Shown: piece by piece, positions 1 through 8,060 of the stretch
How the letters are laid out: every line of letters starts with the position of its first letter
How positions within the stretch are numbered: the stretch's first letter is position 1
NCBI RefSeq assembly: GCF_014206815.1
Contig: NZ_JACHNP010000002.1
Span: 310,001 to 374,000, forward strand
DNA length: 64,000 bases
From: Xanthomonas sp. F10
GTDB lineage: Bacteria; Pseudomonadota; Gammaproteobacteria; Xanthomonadales; Xanthomonadaceae
Reading direction: 5' to 3'
Position numbers and translations under genes: made by a program
Notes under the pieces: generated by a model
Told to the model about the DNA's origin: nothing
The model's input: only the letters and a program-made list of their open reading frames with translations
Database searches by the model: none

Positions 1-393
1 CACACGCCGGTGCTGTGCGATGCGGTGCGCATCCGCCAGGCGCTGATGGCGTTGCTGGAGAACGCGCAGCACTACGCCGAGCCGGGCCCCCTGCGGGTCG
101 GTGTGCAGGCGCAGGCGGGCCAGTGCGTGCTGTACGTGGAAGACACCGGCCCCGGCATCGCGCCGGAGATCGCCGCGCGCGTATTCGATGCCTTCCGCCG
201 CGGCGATCCGTCGCGCTCGCGCAAGAGCGGCGGCAGCGGCCTGGGCCTGGCGGTGGTCAAGGCGATTGCGGTAGCGCATGGCGGCGATGCGCTGTGCCTG
301 CCCGCCGGCAGCGGGACGCGGTTCGAGGTGCGCTGGCCCTTGGCATCGGGGGCGGCCGTGGCCCGCGCGGCGCAGGTCCCGGAGCGACGCTAG
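1..393 (+). CDS. Sensor histidine kinase, C-terminal part (gene starts before the window)
   Basis: The open frame runs from the first base to a TAG at 391-393, so only about the last 130 residues are present. They form the ATP-binding (HATPase_c) half of a two-component kinase: N box ENAQHY, G1 box DTGPGIAP and G2 box GSGLGLAVVKAI are all visible, so the catalytic core looks intact. The sensor and His-containing dimerisation domains lie outside the window, so the signal cannot be inferred. The stop shares a CTAG tetranucleotide with the stop of the convergent cytochrome b561 gene, so the two genes meet tail to tail with no spacer. Confidence 0.9.
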   Translation, partial: HTPVLCDAVRIRQALMALLENAQHYAEPGPLRVGVQAQAGQCVLYVEDTGPGIAPEIAARVFDAFRRGDPSRSRKSGGSGLGLAVVKAIAVAHGGDALCLPAGSGTRFEVRWPLASGAAVARAAQVPERR

Positions 394-1016
394 GCGCGCG
401 TTGCCTCAGGCGGCGTCACATCACCACGGACACGCGCCACGCGCCACGGCAGCATGCGGGTCAGCACCTCGTCGCGCCGTACCCAGTGATGGAACAGTGC
501 GGCGGCTACGTGCAGCAGCACCACTCCCCACGCGATCCATTTGCCGATGAAGTGGTGCACCACGTCGATTGGCGCTTCGAACGCCTCCCAGCTCAGTTGC
601 CAGGTGCGGCTGATCCAGGCGAACAGCGCGGTCTCGTTGAAGCCGGGAATGCGGAACAGGCCGAGGTCGGTCGGCGCACCGGTGCCGATATAGCCGGTCA
701 GCGGCATCACGATCAGCAGTGCGTACAGACCCCAGTGCGCCAGATGCGCGAGCCGGTGCTCCAGCGCCGAACCTGGTGGATCCTCCGGCTGCACGTCGAG
801 CCAGCGCCACAGGAGTCGTGGCAGCACCAGGAATCCGACCAGCAGGCCCAGCACCCAGTGCAGGTTGAGCACCGGCAGGGAGGCGTCCGAGGTGTCGTCC
901 ATGAACCAGATGACGTAGTACACCACTGCATACGCGCCGATGAAGGCGGCGGCGGTGGTCCAGTGGAACAGCTTGGCGAGGGCGCCGAAGCGCTGTGCGG
1001 TGTTGCGCCAGTGCAT
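390..1016 (-). CDS. Cytochrome b561 family membrane protein
   Basis: The 208-residue protein has four hydrophobic helices and the spaced histidines expected of a b-type haem protein of the b561 / Ni-Fe hydrogenase cytochrome b superfamily: FHW near residue 18, NLHWVLG near 52, HHFIGKW and LLHVAAALFHH near the C-terminus. Family members sit in the inner membrane and pass electrons between quinol and a partner. I chose the ATG at 1016 because an AGGA lies 8 bases upstream and the N-terminus RNTAQRF...LFHW is family-like; the longer frame is a shadow of tetR. It lies 44 bases downstream of the tetR gene on the same strand and is probably co-transcribed and repressed by it. The electron partner is not evident. 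Confidence 0.85.
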   Translation of the reverse strand: MHWRNTAQRFGALAKLFHWTTAAAFIGAYAVVYYVIWFMDDTSDASLPVLNLHWVLGLLVGFLVLPRLLWRWLDVQPEDPPGSALEHRLAHLAHWGLYALLIVMPLTGYIGTGAPTDLGLFRIPGFNETALFAWISRTWQLSWEAFEAPIDVVHHFIGKWIAWGVVLLHVAAALFHHWVRRDEVLTRMLPWRVARVRGDVTPPEATRA

Positions 1017-1060
1017 ATGCGTGATCCTGGGCGGGTGGCGAAACGGGGAGCGCTGCGGGA

Positions 1061-1654
1061 TCAGCGCGTGCGCAGGCTGTCGAGCAGCCGGTCCAGCGCG
1101 GCCAGCGCATCGGCCAGTCGCGCGTGCAGGTCGGCATCCGGCTCGGCGATCCAGAACGCCGCCTCGGTGATCGCGCCGTAGAGCATGCGAGCCATCACCC
1201 CGGCATGCAGCGGTGCCACCGTGCCGGCGGCGATCAAGGCCTGCAGCGCCGCCTGCAGCGCGGCGATGCCCACCGACTGCGCCGCCGGCGGCACGTCGCC
1301 GAACACTGCGCGCGCGTCCTGCAGGATGATCCGGCGGATTTCCGGCTCCAGCGCCAGCTCCAGGTAGGTGCGGCAGCGGCGGCGGAAGCCGTCCCACGGT
1401 GTGGGCGCGGCGTCGGAGACCGCCTGCAGGCGCAGGCCCACCTCGGCCTCGATCTGCTCGATGACCGCGATGAGCAGGCCGTCCTTGCTGCCGAAGTGGT
1501 GGTACAGCGCGCCGCGGGTGAGGCCGGCCTCGGCGGTCAACACGTCCATCGAGGTATGCGCGAAGCCCTGCGTGGCGAATGCCTGCCGTGCCGCGGCCAG
1601 CAGGCTGGCGCGGGTGGTCTCGATCATCTCGCGGCGGCTGCGGCGCGGGTGCAT
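1061..1654 (-). CDS. TetR/AcrR family transcriptional repressor
   Basis: The 197-residue protein has an N-terminal helix-turn-helix (QGFAHTSMDVLTAEAGLTRG, then ALYHHFGSKDGLL) and a helical ligand-binding domain. I take the ATG at 1654 (MHPRRSRRE) as start; an in-frame GTG at 1672 would add six residues but lies inside the putative operator and has no ribosome site. It precedes the cytochrome b561 gene on the same strand, and a dyad lies at its own promoter, which fits autorepression and control of b561. The inducer is unknown; TetR proteins of this subtype usually sense small hydrophobic or redox-active compounds. Confidence 0.88.
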   Translation of the reverse strand: MHPRRSRREMIETTRASLLAAARQAFATQGFAHTSMDVLTAEAGLTRGALYHHFGSKDGLLIAVIEQIEAEVGLRLQAVSDAAPTPWDGFRRRCRTYLELALEPEIRRIILQDARAVFGDVPPAAQSVGIAALQAALQALIAAGTVAPLHAGVMARMLYGAITEAAFWIAEPDADLHARLADALAALDRLLDSLRTR

Positions 1655-1670
1655 TGAGGGGATCTCATTC

Positions 1671-1709
1671 ACATACGTCGCGTACGTTATTTGCGTACAG
1701 GGCGTATGT
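1671..1709. promoter_or_regulatory. Putative TetR operator (nested dyads)
   Basis: Outer half-sites ACATACG (1671-1677) and CGTATGT (1703-1709) form an exact inverted repeat. Inside are GCGTACG and GCGTAC boxes. The element sits immediately upstream of the tetR start, where autoregulated TetR genes keep their operators. Function is inferred from position and symmetry only. The rest of the interval to 2079 shows no gene that I can support. Confidence 0.6.
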
Positions 1710-2079
1710 CAATGCATTGATTGGGGTCGAGGCGGTGCAGGGCCGCTTGGGTGGTGTGGCCGCCGGCACGCCTTGGCATCACGAAGGCACCCCGCACACG
1801 TGGTTTGCCGCGCTCCTCGCGAATGCCCCTGCCCGGCGTCCCAGGCATCGATAGCGCCCTGGCCACGCGTCTGGAGTCATCGGTTGCAAGTTCACGTGAT
1901 GCGGGGCGTGTCTCTGCGCCCGTCCACACGGACGCCGACGAGCCGGGCCAGGAACGATCGATGAAAGTCGCTCGTCATGCGCGTGCGCTGCGCAGATGGC
2001 GCTGCGCGACGTGCGCTAGCCAAGGCCTTCACTGCGCCTGTGCTCTGGTAACCACTGCACAACCGAACTGGAGTGTCGA

Positions 2080-2235
2080 ATGGACACCACGCTGATGCCC
2101 TGGGTCGCCGGACTGTTCGTCCTGCTCATCGCCGCGATGCTGTATCTGGTGACCCGCGCCAAGAAGAACCGCAACCGCCCCGCGCAGGATCACGCCGCCA
2201 CCAAGAGCGACGTGGACAGCGCGTCCAAGCGCTAG
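2080..2235 (+). CDS. Small single-pass membrane protein (51 aa)
   Basis: This short ORF starts MDTTLMPWVAG, has one hydrophobic helix (about residues 8-24, LFVLLIAAMLYLV) followed by a basic KKNRNR stop-transfer stretch and a hydrophilic tail ending SASKR. A GGAG ribosome site lies about 6 bases before the ATG and codon usage fits the genome, so I regard it as real. No family is recognised. It stands alone between the tetR region and the convergent DUF1653 gene. Confidence 0.6.
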   Translation: MDTTLMPWVAGLFVLLIAAMLYLVTRAKKNRNRPAQDHAATKSDVDSASKR

Positions 2236-2276
2236 CGCGCCGCGCCAGGCAAGGCGGCGGCCATCGCCCGCGCGGC

Positions 2277-2516
2277 TCAGGCGTCCGCGTCGATCGGTGC
2301 GAAGCGCGGGCGGCGCATGCCATCGACCTCCACCTGCTCGACGAACATGGGATACGGTCGCACCCACATCGCGCCTTCGCCGTACAGGGGCCGATACAGC
2401 ACCAGCGGTTCCAGCGTCTCGCTGCTGCGGACCACGCCCAGCACCTCGTACTCGCCGCCCTTGAAGTGGCGGTAGCGGCCCAGGGCGATGGAAGGCAAAG
2501 GGCTGAGGTCGCGCAT
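2277..2516 (-). CDS. DUF1653 domain protein
   Basis: The 79-residue protein consists of one DUF1653 domain: GRYRHFKGGEYEVLGV, then LVLYRPLYGEGAMWVRPY with the typical conserved aromatics and a tail MFVEQVEVDG. This small beta-rich family is widespread in proteobacteria with no established function. The ATG at 2516 gives the usual family N-terminus just before the domain and has AGGA about a dozen bases upstream; the longer frame adds low-complexity residues. It faces the 51-aa membrane protein gene. Confidence 0.8.
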   Translation of the reverse strand: MRDLSPLPSIALGRYRHFKGGEYEVLGVVRSSETLEPLVLYRPLYGEGAMWVRPYPMFVEQVEVDGMRRPRFAPIDADA

Positions 2517-2637
2517 GACGGTGTCCTGGTGGGCGGGAGCGCGAGTGTAGCCGTCTGCGCCTGCGCGCTCTCTTACTTCGCAATGCCCGACCGCCAACCT
2601 CCGCGGTTCGCCGCATCGTCACGACGGAACGTGTCTC

Positions 2638-2703
2638 GTAGGAGCGGCTTCAGCCGCGACGGGCATTCCTAGGAATGCCCGTCGCGGCTGAAGCCGCTCC
2701 TAC
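2638..2703. repeat. Perfect 66-bp palindromic REP-like element
   Basis: The sequence from GTAGGAGCGGCTTCAGCCGC to its exact reverse complement is symmetrical over all 66 bases around a central CCTAGG. The same arm, with variations, recurs at 17847, 21435 and 48877. Such GTAGGAGCGGCTTCAGCCGCGAC elements are abundant between genes in Xanthomonas and Stenotrophomonas. Here it separates the DUF1653 and MBL-fold genes; as RNA it would form a very stable hairpin and may limit transcription. Confidence 0.9.
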
Positions 2704-2774
2704 GGTGGAATCTCTGGTACCGACGTCTGAGAGGCACCCGTCCATCGTCGCCGCACGCTTCACTTCGGCGTGCG

Positions 2775-3764
2775 TCAGGGCGCCGGATCGGCGAAGTCGA
2801 AGGCTTGCCCAGGCTCGGCGGCGACGAAGTCGGCGGCGGCGAGGCCCGCCAGGTGCAGTGCGGCGGACAGCGCCTCGCGCGGCTCCTCACGGCCTTCGTC
2901 GGTGAGCTGGAAGGTGCCCCAATGGATGCCGAGCGCGCGCCGCGCGCCGGTGTCCTGGAAGATCCGCACCGCTTCGGTCGGGTCGATGTGCTGCGGCGCC
3001 ATGAACCAGCGCGGCGCGTAGGCACCGATCGGGATCAAGGCCACGTCGGGCGCACCGTGCCGATCGCGGATCTCGCGGAAGATGGCGCCATCGCCGTAGC
3101 CGGTGTCGCCCGCGAACCACACCGACCCTCGCGCGGTCTCGATGAAGAAGCCGGACCACAGCGCCATCCTGCGGTCGGCGATGCCGCGGCTGGACCAATG
3201 GTTGGCGCGGGTCAGCGTCGCCGTCGCGGCGTCGCCGATCGGCAGCCGGTCGCGCCAGTCGCCGGTCGCGATGCGCGCATCGGGGACACGCTTGCGCAAC
3301 AGGACGTCGTTGCCCAGCGGCATCACGAACAGTGGCTGGTGCGCGTCGTGTAGCGTGCGCAAGGTCGCCAGGTCGAAGTGGTCGTAGTGGTTGTGGCTCA
3401 GCAGCACCGCATCGATGGGCGGCAGGTCCGTGAAGCGGACGCCCGGTGCCGTCACCCGCTTGGGCCCGGCGATCTGCGAAGGACTGGCACGCTGCGACCA
3501 CACCGGATCGGTGAGCAGGTTGAGGCCGGCGGCCTGGATCAGCAGCGTGGCGTGGCCGACCATGGTGATGCGCAGGCCATCGTGCCGCGGCGCAGGCACC
3601 GCGGGCGTCACCGGGACCTGCGCGGGCCAGCGCACCGCGCCCCTGGCGGCTTTCCAGCGCAGGACCTTGCCCAGCGCGTTGTCGATGGTGGGCTGGCCGG
3701 GGTTGAAGAAGCGCACGCCGTCGAAATGGTCGCTGACGGGGCCACGGTAGTAGGGGTTGGCCAT
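2775..3764 (-). CDS. Metallo-beta-lactamase fold hydrolase (UlaG/NAPE-PLD-like)
   Basis: The 329-residue protein has the zinc signature SHNHYDHFD (HxHxDH, residues 124-129), a distal WFAGDTGYGDG motif supplying the bridging aspartate, and a C-terminal histidine in GIHWGTF. The MANPYY...HFDGVRFFNPG N-terminus and GHATLLIQ motif place it in the broad group with NAPE-phospholipase D, RomA and UlaG-like lactonases. Reaction and substrate cannot be read from sequence; cytoplasmic phosphodiester or lactone hydrolysis are options. I chose the ATG at 3764 because it gives the family N-terminus; the longer frame adds about 36 unconserved residues. It is a single gene. Confidence 0.85.
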   Translation of the reverse strand: MANPYYRGPVSDHFDGVRFFNPGQPTIDNALGKVLRWKAARGAVRWPAQVPVTPAVPAPRHDGLRITMVGHATLLIQAAGLNLLTDPVWSQRASPSQIAGPKRVTAPGVRFTDLPPIDAVLLSHNHYDHFDLATLRTLHDAHQPLFVMPLGNDVLLRKRVPDARIATGDWRDRLPIGDAATATLTRANHWSSRGIADRRMALWSGFFIETARGSVWFAGDTGYGDGAIFREIRDRHGAPDVALIPIGAYAPRWFMAPQHIDPTEAVRIFQDTGARRALGIHWGTFQLTDEGREEPREALSAALHLAGLAAADFVAAEPGQAFDFADPAP

Positions 3765-3961
3765 TGAGGCGCGATCCAGGTGATGCAAGCGGGGGAAGGG
3801 AAGGGTGACGCGCCAGCGGCGCAAGCTCGCACCTGCGTCTGCCTCGATGCAAGGTGGAACGCTATCCGGCACGGATCTGCTGCAGAGTGGATTCTAATGG
3901 CGCTGCGCATCGGGCGGCGACGCAGGTCGCGCAGCGCCCCGATGCCGTCGGGCCGCCGCCA

Positions 3962-6900
3962 TCACGAGAAGATGTCCGCCACGTAGCGGCCATGTTCGCG
4001 TTCCATCCGATCGGCCCAGGCATTGGCCGCGTCGGCGCTGACGCCCATGCTGTCGCGATAGATGCGCACGAAGGTGTCGCGCACCGCCGGCGCCATGTGC
4101 TCGCCGTCGCCGCAGACGAACACGGTGGCGCCTTGCTGGAACAGCGCCGACACGCGCGCGCGGTCCTGCCACATACGGTGCTGGACATAGGCGACGCCGT
4201 CCTGCGGCGCTTGCGAGCAGGCCAGGCGCACATCGACCACGCCCATGTCCTGCCAGCGGCGCAGTTCGTCCTTGTACAGGTAGTCGACGTCGGGATGGTC
4301 GATGCCGAAGAACAGCACGGCCTCGCCGACGTCGCGGCCGCCGGCCTTCTGGAGCGCACGCTCCTGCAGGAAGCCATGGAATGGCGCGATGCCGCTGCCG
4401 GCACAGACCAGGATGATCGGCGTGGCCGGATCGTCCGGTGGGTGGAAGCTCGCCTGCGACGGCCGCACTGCGACCGACACCAGCGCGCCCGGGTCCAGGC
4501 CGGCCAGGTAGGTGGAGGCCACGCCGCGGCGCCGCCCCATGCCCGACAGCGCCGGTGCGTCGAGCACGGCGACGGTCAGCGAACACTGCGCCGGGTCGCG
4601 CAGCGGCGAGGACGAAATGGAGTACTGGCGCGCGCGCATGGCCGGAAGTGCGCCGAGGAACGCGCCCAGTGCCAGGTCGCAGGCGGGGAAGCGCTCCAGC
4701 AGATCGAGCAGGCTGGTTTTCCTGGCAAGCACCTCCTCGGTATAGGCCGGCTCGGTGGCCAGGGTTTCCAGCGCCTCGCGCTCGGGTGGGCAGCGCGTGG
4801 CGGCCGCCAACTGCGCGACCTGCGCGCGCGTGGCCGGTTGCGCCAGTTCCACGTAGTCGGTGAGCACCTGCGCCAGCGCGACCGGATAGCCGCTGGGCAA
4901 GCTGGATGCGCTGCCAGGGCGTTGGCCGATGACCACCTGGGTATCGCTGGCCAGGCCGAAGCGGCGCAGCACGCGCTCGACCTGCGCTGCGGGGTTGCGC
5001 GGCAGCACCGCGAGATAGTCGCCGGTGCGGTAGCGCATGCCGTCGGGCAAGGCGATCTCGATATGCCGCTTGGAGCGCGCGAACGGTGCGGACATGTCGA
5101 CCAGCTCGCGATTGTCGACGATGCGTCCCTGGTCGAGTTCGGTCAGCCGCAATGCGCCGAGCCGTGCGGAGGGGACGATGTCCACCTCCAGTGCATGCGC
5201 TGTCTGCTCCAGCGCCGTCTTTCCCAGTGCCTGGCCCAGGTCCGCCCACAGTCCTGCGTACCAGGCATCGAAGCCGCCGAAGAAATCGCCACCGGCGTCG
5301 GTTTCGCCGCGCGGCCTGAAACGCGTGGCGCCTGCCGCTTCCAGCGCGGCATCGACCCGTTTCGGAATCGCCTGGTAGGTGCGTGCCCATTGCCGGTTGC
5401 CGGACCCGAACACGGCATAGTGCACCCCGGCCAGTTCGCCGGCGGCCAGGGTGCCGATCCAGTCCACGAAGCGGCGTGCGTTGTCCGGCGGCTGGCCTTC
5501 GTAGGAGGAGGTGACCACGACCACCGCGCCGTCGCGCGGCAGGCGCCCGACATGCTCGTCCAGCGGCGCGACCACCGGCGCGTACCCTTGCGCGGCCGCA
5601 TCGCCGCCGATGCGCTGCGCGAAGGCTTCGCACGAGCCGGAATTGCCGCCATACAGCACCAGCAGCGGCGTGCCCGACGCGGTGCCGGCAGGGGCCGGCG
5701 TCGGCGTCGGCGCCAGCGGTTTCTGCGGCGCCGTCGGTAGCGCGCTGCGCGCGCGCACCGCGACATCCGTGCGGCGACGCGCGCGGATGCGCAGGCCGTC
5801 CGGCTTCAGGGTCAGGGTCTCCGCGACCTTGAGCTGGTAAGTCGGATCGACCAGGTCCAGGTCGAAACGTTGCAGGATCATCGTCAGCACCAGCTGCGCT
5901 TCCTGCATCGCGAACCCGCGCCCGATGCAGGCGCGGGCGCCGTTGCCGAACGGCTTCCAGGCATTGGGCGGGAGCCGTTCGGCCGCGTCGGGTGCGAAGC
6001 GCTCCGGGCGGAACGCCTCCGGCGCCTCCCACACCGTCGGATCCCGATGCAGGGTGGGAATCAGCACGAGCAACGTGTCCTGCGGGGTCACCGCGTAGCG
6101 GCCGCCCAAGGTGGTCGCGGTGCGCGCCGCGACCGCGAATGCCGGCGCGGTCGGCCATAGCCGCAGGGTCTCCTGCAGGATCTGTTCGATGTAGCGCAAT
6201 CTGGCCAGGTCCTCGACCTGCGGCGGCTGCGTGCCCAGCGCGGCGTCCACCGCCTGCCGCGCCTGCGCCATCGCCGCCGGATGGCGCAGCAGCAGGTACA
6301 GCGCGAACGACAGCAGGCCGCTGGTCGTCTCGTGGCCGGCGATCAGGAAGGTCACCAACTGATAGCGGATGTTCTCGTCCGACAGCGCATCGCCGGTCGC
6401 CTGGTCGCGGCCGTACAGCATCAGGTTGAGCAGGTCTTCGCGCGAGGCCGCGGCGGGGTCGGCCCTGCGCTCGGCGATCAAGGTCTCGGCGACGCCGCGG
6501 ATCATCGCCAGGTCGGCCTCGTAGCGGCGCCGGCCGGGGGCCAACAGGCGATTGGCGAGATCCGGCCGCCGCGCGCGCGTGCCGGCTTCGGCCAAGGCGC
6601 CCACCATCGCCGCGACGAAGGGGTGCATTTCGTTCTGGTAGAAGCTGTTGAAGCGGTAGTCGAAGGCGCACAGCGCGATCGTGTCGAGGGTCAGCCGGGT
6701 CATGTTGTCGGCCACGTCGATCACCGCGTCCGGGCCGAACCGCTCCCAGCGCTGCAGCATCTGTTCGGCGATGTCCTCCATCCGTCCGAACATCGAACGC
6801 ACGCCGATCGGACCGAACGCGGGCATCAGCAGCCGGTGCGCCTTGGCCCAATTGGGTTCGTCGTTGTAGGCGGTGAACAGGCCGTCGCCACCGAGGTCGC

Positions 6901-7135
6901 GCAGGGCCTGCAGCGGACGGTGCAGCTTCTTCGCGAAGCGGGTTTCGTCGCAGACCTCGTCCACCAGTTCCTGTCCGCTCAGCACGGTCAGCGACAGCGG
7001 GCCGCTGTGCAGGCGAAAGATCGGGCCATGCACCTGGGCCAGCCGCATCAGGCTCTGTACCGGTGCGTCCGCATCGAGATGGTGGAAATTGCCGAGCAGC
7101 GGCAGCGAACGCGGTTGCGGGATGGCCTGCGTCAT
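3962..7135 (-). CDS. Self-sufficient cytochrome P450 / NADPH-P450 reductase (CYP102, BM3-like)
   Basis: This 1057-residue fusion matches P450-BM3 (1049 aa) in length and order. The P450 domain has GDGLFT near 83-88, the I-helix AGHETTS at 266-272, ETLR at 322-325 and haem loop FGNGARACIG with Cys403. A Pro/Ala linker (about 465-490) leads to an FMN flavodoxin domain (YGGNSGS, 495-501), then the FAD/NADPH reductase with RQYSISSSP, CAGSGIAPF and CGDGEHM. Family members hydroxylate fatty acids at subterminal positions using NADPH without partners. By my manual alignment the BM3 carboxylate anchors Arg47 and Tyr51 are hydrophobic here, and the C-terminal FAD-stacking Trp is Phe (DIFS end), so substrate and cofactor preference may differ. 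It overlaps the upstream tetR stop by ATGA. Confidence 0.95.
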   Translation of the reverse strand: MTQAIPQPRSLPLLGNFHHLDADAPVQSLMRLAQVHGPIFRLHSGPLSLTVLSGQELVDEVCDETRFAKKLHRPLQALRDLGGDGLFTAYNDEPNWAKAHRLLMPAFGPIGVRSMFGRMEDIAEQMLQRWERFGPDAVIDVADNMTRLTLDTIALCAFDYRFNSFYQNEMHPFVAAMVGALAEAGTRARRPDLANRLLAPGRRRYEADLAMIRGVAETLIAERRADPAAASREDLLNLMLYGRDQATGDALSDENIRYQLVTFLIAGHETTSGLLSFALYLLLRHPAAMAQARQAVDAALGTQPPQVEDLARLRYIEQILQETLRLWPTAPAFAVAARTATTLGGRYAVTPQDTLLVLIPTLHRDPTVWEAPEAFRPERFAPDAAERLPPNAWKPFGNGARACIGRGFAMQEAQLVLTMILQRFDLDLVDPTYQLKVAETLTLKPDGLRIRARRRTDVAVRARSALPTAPQKPLAPTPTPAPAGTASGTPLLVLYGGNSGSCEAFAQRIGGDAAAQGYAPVVAPLDEHVGRLPRDGAVVVVTSSYEGQPPDNARRFVDWIGTLAAGELAGVHYAVFGSGNRQWARTYQAIPKRVDAALEAAGATRFRPRGETDAGGDFFGGFDAWYAGLWADLGQALGKTALEQTAHALEVDIVPSARLGALRLTELDQGRIVDNRELVDMSAPFARSKRHIEIALPDGMRYRTGDYLAVLPRNPAAQVERVLRRFGLASDTQVVIGQRPGSASSLPSGYPVALAQVLTDYVELAQPATRAQVAQLAAATRCPPEREALETLATEPAYTEEVLARKTSLLDLLERFPACDLALGAFLGALPAMRARQYSISSSPLRDPAQCSLTVAVLDAPALSGMGRRRGVASTYLAGLDPGALVSVAVRPSQASFHPPDDPATPIILVCAGSGIAPFHGFLQERALQKAGGRDVGEAVLFFGIDHPDVDYLYKDELRRWQDMGVVDVRLACSQAPQDGVAYVQHRMWQDRARVSALFQQGATVFVCGDGEHMAPAVRDTFVRIYRDSMGVSADAANAWADRMEREHGRYVADIFS

Positions 7136-7842
7136 GGGGCGCCTTCCTCGAGAGAGTGCGATGCGGCGATCGATGCGGGACCGGTGCCGGGATGGGGGGG
7201 ATGCAGCAGGGTGGCGAGCACGGTCTCGACCAGCCGCGTCCGCGCGGCGTCGGCCGAGATCTCTGGCGCCAGCCGGGCCAGCAGTTGCGGGAACTCCGGC
7301 GGCTGGCTGAGCATGCTGTTGAGCAGTACGAAGAACAGCGCCGGATGCGTCGCCTTCACGATGCCGGCGCGGATCCCGGCAAGGATCAACGCGTGGCCGG
7401 CGGCATAGGCCGGGCGCAGCAACTGCTCGGTGACCACGGCGGCGCGTTCGGGACGTTCGGAGACCACCCGCGCGACGAAGTCGCGCACTGCCGGGTGGGT
7501 CTCGTAGAAGGTCGCCATGAGCAGGATCGCGTCCGCCAGCCGCGCCGGCAGCGCGCGCGCGTGGTCTGCGGTCAGCTGCGCCATTGCCGCAAGCCGCGGC
7601 TGCAGTGCCTGCGCGAACTGGTCCACGCAGGCGTCCCACAGCGCGACCTTGCTGCCGAAATGCACGCGCACCAGGTTCGGGCTGACTCCGGCGGCGGCCG
7701 CGATGGTGCGGATGTCGGCGCCGTCGAACCCGTACCGGGCAAAGGCGACGGACGCGGCCGACAGCAGGGCCTGGCGGCCGTCGGGCTGATCCTTGGTCGG
7801 GCGGCCGCGCGGGCGAGGGCGGTGGGACGTCGTCGTGGTCAT
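7132..7842 (-). CDS. TetR family repressor of the CYP102 operon
   Basis: The 236-residue protein has a basic N-terminus (RPRPRGRPTKDQ), a TetR helix-turn-helix (FDGADIRTIAAAAGVSPNLVRVHFGSK) and a helical effector domain. It is translationally coupled to the P450 gene by an ATGA overlap (its stop TGA at 7134-7132, P450 ATG at 7135). This mirrors Bacillus FatR (BscR) with CYP102A3 and Bm3R1 with BM3, where the repressor is released by fatty acids. A near-perfect 20-bp palindrome sits just before its start. Fatty-acid induction is therefore the most likely regulation here, by inference. Confidence 0.9.
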   Translation of the reverse strand: MTTTTSHRPRPRGRPTKDQPDGRQALLSAASVAFARYGFDGADIRTIAAAAGVSPNLVRVHFGSKVALWDACVDQFAQALQPRLAAMAQLTADHARALPARLADAILLMATFYETHPAVRDFVARVVSERPERAAVVTEQLLRPAYAAGHALILAGIRAGIVKATHPALFFVLLNSMLSQPPEFPQLLARLAPEISADAARTRLVETVLATLLHPPHPGTGPASIAASHSLEEGAP

Positions 7843-7856
7843 GCCGGCGACGATAA

Positions 7857-7876
7857 AAATGTCCAGCTGTACATTT
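7857..7876. promoter_or_regulatory. Palindromic operator upstream of tetR-CYP102
   Basis: AAATGTCCAGCTGTACATTT is an inverted repeat with one mismatched pair, centred on CAGCTG. It lies 15 bases upstream of the repressor ATG in an AT-richer patch. Size and location match the operators of Bm3R1 and FatR. The remainder of the gap to the OprB gene (to about 8060) shows nothing else. Confidence 0.65.
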
Positions 7877-8060
7877 ATGAACTTGCGCGGTAGCTTGGCC
7901 GGCGTCGTTCAGCAGGCATTTGCGCCCGGGGGAGTTCTCGCGCGGGGCGCGCGCGCACGGCGGTGCCGGCGCGGCGACAGGCGAGGCGCTGTGCGGATGC
8001 CTTGGTCGCGCGCCGATCGCACGTCGTCGCCGCCAGTGCCGGTGCGCCGCACGCGCCGCC

